A program made the position numbers and the translations under genes. From NCBI GenBank assembly GCA_022826045.1, contig JAJDVQ010000071.1:1-52160 (forward strand): 52,160 nucleotides of DNA. Reading direction: 5' to 3'. This DNA comes from Acidimicrobiia bacterium. Its GTDB lineage: Bacteria; Actinomycetota; Acidimicrobiia; Acidimicrobiales; Poriferisodalaceae. Position 1 is the first letter of the stretch; every line of letters begins with the position of its first letter. Under the pieces are notes generated by a model. The model searched no databases. It saw only the letters and a program-made list of their open reading frames with translations, and was not told the DNA's origin. Below, piece by piece: positions 43,402 to 51,038 of this stretch.

Positions 43402-44789
43402 ACACCACCCCCGACCGGCACCGCATGGCGCACATCGATCTTGCCCGTCACCGCCGCCGACACCAACGCCGAGCGGTACTCCTGAAGACGCTCGATCGAC
43501 AACTCGGCCTTCGCCCTCAGAGCGTCGATACTCCGTGACTGGGCGTCCAGGTAGTTGGAGATCGCCTTCTGCTCGGGGAGCGGCGGGTACGCGACGTAGG
43601 TGTCGAAGTACGCCGAAGCGTCAAGGTTCTGAATGCCTGTCGTCTGCTTGATGGCCGGATAGTTCAGCTTCCCTGTGTAGAGCGCACTGTGAACGTAAGT
43701 CCAGAAGGCGGAGTCGGCATCCTCGGCTGGCACGACACGGCCGACGAAGTTCGAGCACACTGCGGGCACGTCGTGGTCATAGAGCACGACACAACCAACC
43801 AACTGCTTCATGCCACCTCCCGACTTCTCCAGCAGCAGATCGCCCTTGCTCAGCATTCTGTTGTTGCGCTGGGACTCGCCAATCTGACGGAGGGTGGGGG
43901 ACTCCAACGACACTCGGGAGGTTTGTCGGTCGAAATCAGCAACGCGAACGCATACGAGATCATCTGCGCCTTCGGGTTCTTCACCCCAGACGCCGTTTAC
44001 CCAGAATGCGGTCGACCACTTAAGCCTCGCAACCGACCAATGCTCCGGCACTTCCCTGAGCCACTCGACTCCTGCATCCGTGAATGTCGGAGTCGGGTCC
44101 AGCCCGACTGCTTCGGCAGCTTCGGGTGGAAGCCCCTTGGTCACCACCTGTGTGATCAGCGCTGTCCGGTATTCGTCAAGCCGTTCAATCAGCAACTCCT
44201 GCTTCGAGATCAACTCGTCAATACGGACCGTCTCAGAGTCGAGAAATGCAGCGATCGCACGCTGTTCATCTAGGGGTGGCAGTGGGACGGCCAGGTACTT
44301 GAGTTCGCTGCCGTATATGTGCATCACCGTGACGCCGCGACCCATGCATGCTTTCTGATGACGGGCTGAGTCGCAGTCGGCCGCGTAGCCCAGGAAAGCG
44401 GCATCTGCGTCGATATCCGGACGCAGAATGATTACGTCGCCGCCGCAGAAGGCTGGCTCTCGCAAGAGATTAACAGCGGACTTTCCGATTTCTTCCAGCG
44501 TTTCACCCGAACCGGCGAACAGCAGATCGCGATATTGGAGTTCCGTGTATGACGATGTGCGATCAAGGCTGATCCGCGAGCGGGTTTCGGTGATGCAGTA
44601 TTCGTGGCGCGTATACAGGTCGCCGTACCGGATGCAAGGAAGCCCCTCATCCGTCTCGTCTTCCTTGGTGCCGCCGCCTCCCTTGAAGAACGAACCGATC
44701 CGACCCAGCCCCAGAGTCCGCCAATGAGCGGGGATGTCACCAACGCTCGAATGGCCCGAGTCCACGTAGTCGGCGTATGCCCGCTTCAT
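43398..44789 (-). CDS. hsdS: Type I restriction-modification specificity subunit (HsdS)
   Basis: The 463 aa protein has two target-recognition domains, each followed by a conserved helical spacer: LAVPLPPLDEQRAIAAFLDSETVRIDELISKQELLIERLDEYRTALITQVVTKGL in the middle and VAYPPLPEQKAISNYLDAQSRSIDALRAKAELSIERLQEYRSALVSAAVTGKID at the end. These repeats define HsdS and set the two half-sites of the DNA target. ATG 44789 overlaps the hsdM stop (ATGA). Both domains appear intact. The recognition sequence cannot be read from this. Confidence 0.95.
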   Translation of the reverse strand: MKRAYADYVDSGHSSVGDIPAHWRTLGLGRIGSFFKGGGGTKEDETDEGLPCIRYGDLYTRHEYCITETRSRISLDRTSSYTELQYRDLLFAGSGETLEEIGKSAVNLLREPAFCGGDVIILRPDIDADAAFLGYAADCDSARHQKACMGRGVTVMHIYGSELKYLAVPLPPLDEQRAIAAFLDSETVRIDELISKQELLIERLDEYRTALITQVVTKGLPPEAAEAVGLDPTPTFTDAGVEWLREVPEHWSVARLKWSTAFWVNGVWGEEPEGADDLVCVRVADFDRQTSRVSLESPTLRQIGESQRNNRMLSKGDLLLEKSGGGMKQLVGCVVLYDHDVPAVCSNFVGRVVPAEDADSAFWTYVHSALYTGKLNYPAIKQTTGIQNLDASAYFDTYVAYPPLPEQKAISNYLDAQSRSIDALRAKAELSIERLQEYRSALVSAAVTGKIDVRHAVPVGGGV

Positions 44790-46885
44790 GCGGTGACCTC
44801 TTTGAGCAGTTGCGCTATTTCGGTTTCGAGGGTCTTGAGGTCGGCTTCGATCTCGTGGAGGGGTCGGGGCGGTTCGTAGACGTAGAAGTGTCGGTTGAGG
44901 GGGATTTCGTAGCCGGTCCTGGTCTTGTCGTGGTCCACCCACGCGTCAGGGACGTGGGGGTGGACTTCGCGTTCCATATAGGAATCGATGTCTTCGTTGA
45001 GCGGCACGGTCTCGGTGTCGCGCAGGCTGGTGTCGGGTTCGTCGTTGCCTTTGCTGTCTTGGCAGACGGCGGCGTCGGGGTCGCGTTCGCTGAGCGCCGC
45101 GAGCACGGCTTTGCGTTCAGCGGCGGTGAGCCTGAGATCGTGCGCTGTGGCGGCGGCTCGCAGCCGCACGGTGAACTCGTCACGGTCGCCGAACACCGCC
45201 CCGCCGGTGGTCTCAGCGAGCGTCGCGAGCGCGTCGCGTATGGACTGCTGGCGGGCTTGCCCTTCGGCTACCTCGGCGTCGTGCTCGGCTTCGCTGCGTT
45301 TGCGGCTCTTGGCGAGGTTCACAAACGCACGCTCGTCCTCGATGCGGTCGATGCGTTCAGGAGTGGCAGCGAAGTTGAGCCGCAGGGGCCGTTCGACGGT
45401 GATCTTGCGGTACCCGAACTCGTCGTTGTCGAACACTTTGCTGACGACACGCGGTCGGGTGCGCGGCTGATGCGAGACGGGGTCTTCGTCGGTGATGTCG
45501 CGGGTTTCGCCGTCGGTGAAGCTGCCGTGGATGCGGGTCAGGTCGGCGATCTGGTCTTCTGAGATTTCGTTGCGTTTGTTGCCGAGGCTGCGGCGCATCT
45601 TCACATAGAACTCGCGGGCGTCGATCAACTGCACTTTGCCTTGGCGGTGTTCCTCTTTGCGGTTCGTCAGTATCCAGATGTAGGTGGAGATGCCGGTGTT
45701 GTAGAAAAGCTGATCGGGCAGAGCGACGATGGTCTCCAACCAGTCGTTCTCGATGATCCAGCGCCTGATCTCGCTCTCGCCGCTGCCTGCGTCGCCGGTG
45801 AACAGAGGCGACCCGTTGAACACGATCGCGATGCGGCTGCCGCCGTCAGCCACAGGCTGCATCTTCGACAGCATGTGCTGCAGGAACAGCAGCGACCCGT
45901 CGTTGATGCGCGGCAGCCCCGCCCCGAAACGTCCCTTGAAGCCCAGCGTGTCGCGTTCTTGCTTGAGGGCCTGTTCCTGCTGTTTCCATTCGACGCCGAA
46001 CGGCGGGTTGGCGAGCATGTAGTCGAACGTCCACGGGCTGTCGTCAGACTGACGCTGGTAGCCGTCGTCGGTGAACGAGTCGCCGAGCTTGATGTTGTCG
46101 GCGTCCTCGCCCTTGATCAGCATGTCCGACCGGCACACCGCCTAGGACTCGTCGTTGATGTCCTGACCGAACAGATGCGGTCGAGCTTCGGCGTTGTGGT
46201 CACGCAGGAACCGCTCCGCCACGGTCAGCATGCCTCCGGTGCCGCACGCAGGGTCGTAGATCGTCTTGACGATGTGAGCCTTGCCCAGGTCCGGCTCGGG
46301 GGACAACAGCAGGCTGACCATCAGCCGGATGACCTCACGGGGCGTGAAGTGCTCGCCCGCTTCCTCATTCGACTGTTCAGCGCCGATGCGGATCAACTCC
46401 TCGAACACATAGCCCATCTGCATGTTGTCCACACGCTGCGGCGACAGATCGAGATTGGCGAAGCGCTGGACCACCAGGAACAGCCGCTGTCGGTCGTTCA
46501 GGCGAGCGATCTGAGTGCCGAAATCGAAGCTCGCCATGATGTCGCGCACGTTCGGCGAGTACGCAGCGATGTACGCGTTCAGGTTCGCGGCGATCTGGTC
46601 AGGGTCGTCGAGCAGCCGTGCGAAATCGAACGGCGACGTGTTGTAGAACGGCCGCTTCGCCGCCGCAGCCAGCAACTGGTGCCGCACGTTCTCGGACTGC
46701 TTCGCGTGGACCCGCTCGGCGGCCAGCACGTCGTCCTTGGTGTCCGCGAGCACGCAGTCGAACCGGCGCAGCACCGTCAGCGGCAGGATCACCTTGCGGT
46801 ACTCGTTGCGCTTGTACGGGCCACGCAGCAGATTGCAGATATCCCAGATGAAATTCGCCAACTCGCCGTGTGTCTGAACGTTCAC
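44786..46885 (-). pseudogene. hsdM: Type I restriction-modification methyltransferase (HsdM), interrupted by one in-frame amber codon
   Basis: One continuous frame of 700 codons from GTG 46885 (AAGGAG six bases upstream) encodes a full N6-adenine HsdM: N-terminal ELANFIWDICNLLRGPYKRNEYRKVILPLTVLRRFD, motif I YDPACGTGGMLTVAERFL, the motif IV FDYMLANPPFGVEWK, and a helical C-terminus ending LLKEVTA. A single TAG (46142-46144, codon 248) lies between motifs I and IV at GQDINDES-stop-AVCRSDMLIKG, where HsdM proteins have Tyr (NDESYAi). Everything after it is conserved, so the mutation looks recent (TAC or TAT to TAG), a sequencing error, or recoded. Without readthrough the SAM and catalytic motifs are separated. 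Confidence 0.9.
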
Positions 46886-46970
46886 GCAGCACTCCTTGCC
46901 CGTCGAACCGCCGATCGCAGACGCGCCTGGCGCGATGCACCATACGCGTGGCCTTCCAGACACAGCGGAA

Positions 46971-47195
46971 CTACACCTCGAACAGCTCTCGCTTAGCCGC
47001 TTGAGCATTCGCACCATGAGCCCACACGCCGTCCAGTCCATCAACGGTCACGACCACCCCCGCCGGGTCCTCGATGTCCGCGAGATCGGCGTGCTCGGGG
47101 GCAGCCTCAGCCCATGTGGCGATCTGCACCTGTTCATCGCTCGAAGTGCGGGCAGGTGGTGTTCGGGGTTCGGCGACCACGTTCTTGCTCCTCAC
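46971..47195 (-). CDS. Small acidic hypothetical protein upstream of hsdM
   Basis: A 74 aa frame from GTG 47195 with a sensible, acidic composition: SSDEQVQIATWAEAAPEHADLADIEDPAGVVVTVDGLDGVWAHG. It is co-directional with hsdM, 85 bases ahead. No family is recognised. Its size and position would suit a regulator or small accessory protein of the restriction locus, but it could equally be a remnant. Confidence 0.4.
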   Translation of the reverse strand: MRSKNVVAEPRTPPARTSSDEQVQIATWAEAAPEHADLADIEDPAGVVVTVDGLDGVWAHGANAQAAKRELFEV

Positions 47196-47360
47196 GCCCG
47201 CAGCTTCGCACGCCGCGCTCCCGTCGGGCGAGCGAATTTCTTTCCCGTCATGTCTTGCCTGCGACCCATAGTACGAACGCGCCGGCGGGCGCCAGACACC
47301 GTCTCGGTAGCCTCAGCCTGCTGCCGTCGGCGGCGCGGTATTCGGTGAGTCAAACCACGT

Positions 47361-47382
47361 CTGCCAGCGGCCCCACTGGCAG
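47361..47382. other. Short perfect hairpin after the 153 aa gene
   Basis: CTGCCAG, eight bases, CTGGCAG. It lies about 70 bases beyond the stop of the 153 aa gene on the minus strand. No T-run follows, so termination is only possible, not shown. Confidence 0.3.
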
Positions 47383-47452
47383 CGGGGTTGCGCAGGTCAG
47401 GGCAGCGCGATGTCGCATGCGGTGCCCGGTGATACGCCCAGGTGGCTGACCG

Positions 47453-47914
47453 CTAGCTGTGGGCGTTCACATCCAACGAGAACCGAAGGCGCTTTCCACG
47501 ATGGCTGCTCCCCACAGCGGTTACCACCAGCGGTCGGAGCTTCGCGACGCTATTCCCGCGAGCAGATGCGGGTGACCATTGCTGGAGAAGCACGGCGATG
47601 GTCTCCGCGGGAAAATGCCATGTCTCGGCGGTGCCAGGTTCCAGCCGCAGAGGAAGCTCAGGACTTGGCGGCGCTGGTGGATCGGCTCGGGGCGGGAACC
47701 CGTACTCGGAAGCGAACATGAGGCGCACGTCTCGAATCTCGATGGTGTTTCTGCTCCGATTCGCGACTTCGATCTTGACGGAGTTCTGTGGGAAGCCGTA
47801 CTGCGTGATGATGGGATTGGCAGCCTCGTCGACTGATACGCGAATCCGCCAGCGCCAGTAGAACCAGTGCTTCAGAAGGTTGACCAAGAGGACCGCCAGC
47901 CCGACAGCTTCCAC
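47453..47914 (-). CDS. Hypothetical protein, possibly membrane-associated
   Basis: The 153 aa product starts with a short hydrophobic segment (VGLAVLLVNLLKHWFYW) followed by a basic stretch WRWRIRV, then a beta-rich domain (VKIEVANRSRNTIEIRDVRLMF, LRLEPGTAETWHFPAETIAVLLQQW) of a type seen in proteins with an immunoglobulin-like fold. It starts at GTG 47914 with AGGA nearby. I do not recognise a family. It lies in the accessory island between hsdM and the candidate abortive-infection gene, all on minus except the latter. Confidence 0.6.
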   Translation of the reverse strand: MEAVGLAVLLVNLLKHWFYWRWRIRVSVDEAANPIITQYGFPQNSVKIEVANRSRNTIEIRDVRLMFASEYGFPPRADPPAPPSPELPLRLEPGTAETWHFPAETIAVLLQQWSPASARGNSVAKLRPLVVTAVGSSHRGKRLRFSLDVNAHS

Positions 47915-48056
47915 AACGAGATCCTATGAACCCAAGCCCCGAAGCCAGCCGTCCGCGACGTCCTCGCATTGACTGAAGTACTGCTCAGAACGCCTCTTGC
48001 CGAATCGAACCTCGCGTCTGCCTGCGCGACGAACGGACCGGTTGGATGCGTCATGC

Positions 48057-48248
48057 TCACTTGCGTCGTTGCCGCTCCTCCCGGATTCTTGACACTGCGG
48101 CTGCTTCGAGGACGATGTCGCGCTCATCCTCCGTCAGATGCTTCGGGAAGTCCATATCTTCCGTTGCCCACGTCGCGACCATCTTGGTCCGGGCGTCTTT
48201 GAACGCGTCTTCAAGCTGGCGTGCCTTGACTCGCTGCACCATCGTCAT
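48057..48248 (-). CDS. Small charged hypothetical protein
   Basis: A 63 aa frame from ATG 48248 (a TTG at 48263 is the longer option) with a helical, charged composition: ARQLEDAFKDARTKMVATW and HLTEDERDIVLEAAAVSRIREERQRRK. No ribosome site is convincing. Composition looks coding, and small helical proteins like this are frequent in mobile regions. Function unknown. Confidence 0.42.
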   Translation of the reverse strand: MTMVQRVKARQLEDAFKDARTKMVATWATEDMDFPKHLTEDERDIVLEAAAVSRIREERQRRK

Positions 48249-48662
48249 GAGCCGTTGGTACAACCAGAAACCGCGTCTGCGCGAGGGATGTGGGAAATTC
48301 GCTGACCTGCGGCTTTGGGCAGACGTGCGGGGTCACGAAAACGCGTGAGGCGCGTTTACATAACGTTTTTTCGGGGCAATCGACAGTTGTGTGTTCGCTA
48401 TTGCGCTGTAGTGGGCGCTCTGCAGGATCCTGACGACGGCCGCTGTCCGCCATTTCCGCAGGTCACAGCGCTGCAGGTGACATTCTGACATCGGCATCTG
48501 TGTCGAGGTCTCTACCTGCTTGCGGGAGCGACATCGCACTCTGGCTGAGGCCCCGCACGCAGAGTGTGCGATGACCATCACGGCCGCAGTCGTTCAGATT
48601 GAATTGCGCGTCAAGGCGCGTATCGTCGCGGTGGCCCAATGGCGTGGATCAGGAGCGAGCCA
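48249..48662. other. AT-rich intergenic region upstream of the AbiGi-like gene
   Basis: No gene is visible. It holds a seven-base hairpin AAACGCG-TGAGG-CGCGTTT (48339-48357) with a T6 run at 48366-48371, eight bases further on. A possible promoter for the next gene is TTGAAT (48599-48604), a 16-base spacer and TATCGT (48621-48626). Confidence 0.4.
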
Positions 48663-49958
48663 ATGTCTCAGAATCCGGCCTCGTGGATCATCCGTGACCG
48701 CATCGACATGTCCGATTGGGTGCTGCATTTTGTGCACGAACCTGATGCGCGCAACGAACCCACCGACGAGGCGATCCCGTTCGAGGAATACGAGTGGTCG
48801 GTGTACCACGAGGACCCTGAGGTCAACTATCGGTTCAGCGACTGGGATGTCTTCGACGAGGACAGCATCTTGCGCGGTGGGGGCAGTGCGTACATGGTGC
48901 TGCGCAAGATCATCTCCGATGGGCATATCAGAGCCACTTGGGCTTTCCGCAACGACAAGCCGACGATCTATGGGCCTCGGGCCGCAGTGTGCTTTACGGA
49001 GATGCCGTTGCATGCCTTGGTCGACTACGCCAAGCGGCGCAGCGAGACCGCTGTTGAGTGCTACGCCGTCGGGCTGCTCAAAGCCGAAGTCTTCGCAGCT
49101 GGCGGCAGGCCTGTGATCTACGGGCTGTCGACTCCATTCGCGGAAGTGAACCCCAGTGGGCGGGCGTGGCCGCGGAAGCTCGATCCTGGCTGCGGAATCG
49201 CAGAGGAAGAGCAGTATCGATATGTGTCAACGGCGATCAGCGAGCCGCGTCCGATCGACTGGACTCACGAACGAGAGTGGCGGTGGGTCGATCACCGAGA
49301 CGAATGCTCGTGCCCCGGACTGCCCGTGTGGATCAACGAAGAACCTCACTCGTTCAGTCAGGTACTGATCGTCGTGCAGACCGACGAAGAGGCCGAGGGC
49401 ATCTTGGACCTGCTTAAGCAGCTTCACGACGCATGGGGCAACAATTTCGGCGTCGAGTTCGACCTTCCGACTCTCGACCGGACGCTCGTAGTCAGCCTTC
49501 AGCAGCTGCGTAGCGAACTCTCTGACGACGCGCTGCGCACACTGAGGCTCGAAGACATCCCCACCAGGCAACTGCGCACCTTCGAGAGGCCACAAGCCGC
49601 CCAGGAAGACCTCGACAAGGCCACGAGAGTGCTGGCCGAGGCGCGTCAGGCAGCTGATCGAGCAATGCGCGAGGAGTGGGAGACCGCCCCGAAGAACCCG
49701 GATGGACGGATCTTGGACGTGGTCGGCTGGACGAGCCTCACAGTGCACGACGCTCAAACCCCGCTCGTGTCGGCGCTGCTGCAACTGGATGAAGCCTCGC
49801 CTGCCGGTTACCGCTACTTCATCAAGGGCATGACGGACGGCTGCAAGCAGCTTGACCAGGCATGGCGCCTCGAAGAAGCAGCCGCCGGAGCAGCTATGGA
49901 AGTCTTCGAACAGCACTACCCCGACAACACATTCAGCGTCTACTCCCAGCCGGACTGA
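48663..49958 (+). CDS. AbiGi-like candidate abortive-infection protein
   Basis: The 431 aa protein starts at ATG 48663 behind AGGAG (eight-base gap). The N-terminal 230 residues contain SAYMVLRKIISDGHIRATW, AAVCFTEMPLHALVDYAKRR, VECYAVGLLKAEVFAAGGRPVIYG and, later, PIDWTHEREWRWVD. This order (CFtE.Pl, GGRPV.Y, EREWR) matches my recollection of the AbiGi / DUF2971-like group, whose layout also recalls DarT-type ADP-ribosyltransferases. The C-terminal half is helical (QAAQEDLDKATRVLAEARQAADRAMREEW) with no family recognised. AbiGi is listed as the antitoxin-like half of an abortive-infection pair; no AbiGii partner is next to it. It stands alone on its strand in the island. Confidence 0.6.
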   Translation: MSQNPASWIIRDRIDMSDWVLHFVHEPDARNEPTDEAIPFEEYEWSVYHEDPEVNYRFSDWDVFDEDSILRGGGSAYMVLRKIISDGHIRATWAFRNDKPTIYGPRAAVCFTEMPLHALVDYAKRRSETAVECYAVGLLKAEVFAAGGRPVIYGLSTPFAEVNPSGRAWPRKLDPGCGIAEEEQYRYVSTAISEPRPIDWTHEREWRWVDHRDECSCPGLPVWINEEPHSFSQVLIVVQTDEEAEGILDLLKQLHDAWGNNFGVEFDLPTLDRTLVVSLQQLRSELSDDALRTLRLEDIPTRQLRTFERPQAAQEDLDKATRVLAEARQAADRAMREEWETAPKNPDGRILDVVGWTSLTVHDAQTPLVSALLQLDEASPAGYRYFIKGMTDGCKQLDQAWRLEEAAAGAAMEVFEQHYPDNTFSVYSQPD

Positions 49959-50110
49959 CGCCTGCCAAGCGGCGCGACCGGAACCATGCAGCATGCAGGC
50001 CGCAAGAGCGCTGCCTGTTCAAAGCCGTGGCGTGCTGCAGCGTCGGACCATGAGAGCAATTTGGTCGACGTGTGCGGTTCGGAGTTCGACGGTCTGGCGG
50101 GGCGCGTCAG

Positions 50111-50365
50111 GTGAATTCATGCGCACCCGCAGTCACGCCGACCGAGCGGTGGGCTCAGGCCGCCATGAGGCACGCAAAGGTGAAGGACCTCGGGCAGGAA
50201 GGCTTCATCTCGACGGCGATACATGCGCCCGACTGCTGGGGCTTCGGCGAGTCGCCTGCCGAGTCGCTGACGGACCTGCTGGACGTGATCATCGACTGGT
50301 GCGCCGTCAAGCTTGCCCATGGCGAAGACGACTTTCGGGAAGTCGACGGGCACCGACTGCCCTGA
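50111..50365 (+). CDS. HicB-like antitoxin, without a partner toxin
   Basis: The 84 aa frame reads RWAQAAMRHAKVKDLGQEGFISTAIHAPDCWGFGESPAESLTDLLDVIIDWCAVKLAHGEDD. HicB-type proteins share 'a......e.g.y.a.ipe.pG.wa.G.t..eal.eL.e.l..wi...l..g..iP'. The 'P.CWG.GES..E' segment and the helical 'DLLDVIIDW' fit well. The GTG at 50111 is the tentative start; ATG 50165 is an alternative. No HicA-like toxin is adjacent on either side; the gene may be an orphan or a remnant. Confidence 0.5.
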   Translation: MNSCAPAVTPTERWAQAAMRHAKVKDLGQEGFISTAIHAPDCWGFGESPAESLTDLLDVIIDWCAVKLAHGEDDFREVDGHRLP

Positions 50366-50429
50366 TGTCGGTTGGCTCTGCTGAGCAGGTCGTCGGATGG
50401 GTTCCGCGGGCGTGTCTCGGCGTCGCCGT

Positions 50430-51036
50430 TCAGTCTGCTTTGGTCTCGGTGAACAGGCCCCATGACAGTTGCTGTCCACCCGGTCCGATGTCGCTGGTGA
50501 GGAGCATTCTGGGGTTGATCTTGTCGGGGTCGAGGTACGCGAATCGGACATCGTCGGTGCCTTCTTGGGATCAGCGTGCGACCGCGAGTGACCACAGGCT
50601 CTCGATCAGCGCGCAGGCCGCAGCGATGATCTTGCTGGCCTGGTCGAATTTGATCCATCGTGTCTCGATGGTCCAGCGGCGCGTCTTGCCGCCCTCGTCT
50701 TCAGCGTCAGGTCGTGTCCAGTTGGTGTGGTTCAAGTAAGCGACGCTCGGGCCGCCTCCGATGTCCACCAGGTCGTCCGGTGTCCGCCCGAGACGGAACG
50801 ATGCGTTGCTTTGCGACACGAGCAGGCCGTGCTTGATGGCGTTGTACGGACGTCGGCCGTCGAGCCATGCGCGTGCGAGCACCCGCACGATGCCGACGAG
50901 ATTGTCGATGACCGCCAGCCGCTCTGGGTCGTCGTCGGGCACTTCGGGCGTTCCGAGCAGCAGGTAGCCGACATCGGCACGCATGGAGCCGGCCGTCTTC
51001 GTGGTTCTTCGCGATTTCTTGGGATGACGGTGGGTT
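50430..51036 (-). pseudogene. Unknown gene, truncated by ISL3 insertion and carrying an internal TGA
   Basis: From ATG 50984 the minus strand encodes MRADVGYLLLGTPEVPDDD, VIDNLVGIVRVLARAWLDGRRPYNAIKHGL, and ALIESLWSLAVAR, then a TGA at 50571-50573. The same frame continues sensibly (SQEGTDDVRFAYLDPDKINP, then a run ending WGLFTETKAD) to a stop at 50430. The upstream frame stays open to about 51036, where the insertion element begins, so the 5' part of the gene is displaced. No family is recognised. Confidence 0.6.
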
Positions 51037-51038
51037 GA

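Noticed and set aside
46142..46144. Pyrrolysine at the TAG of hsdM
   Set aside because: There is no sign of a pyl system, and the position is an ordinary conserved Tyr; nonsense mutation or error is simpler.
48339..48371. Intrinsic terminator upstream of the AbiGi-like gene
   Set aside because: The stem is only seven pairs and the T-run is eight bases away; there is no plus-strand gene before it that needs termination.
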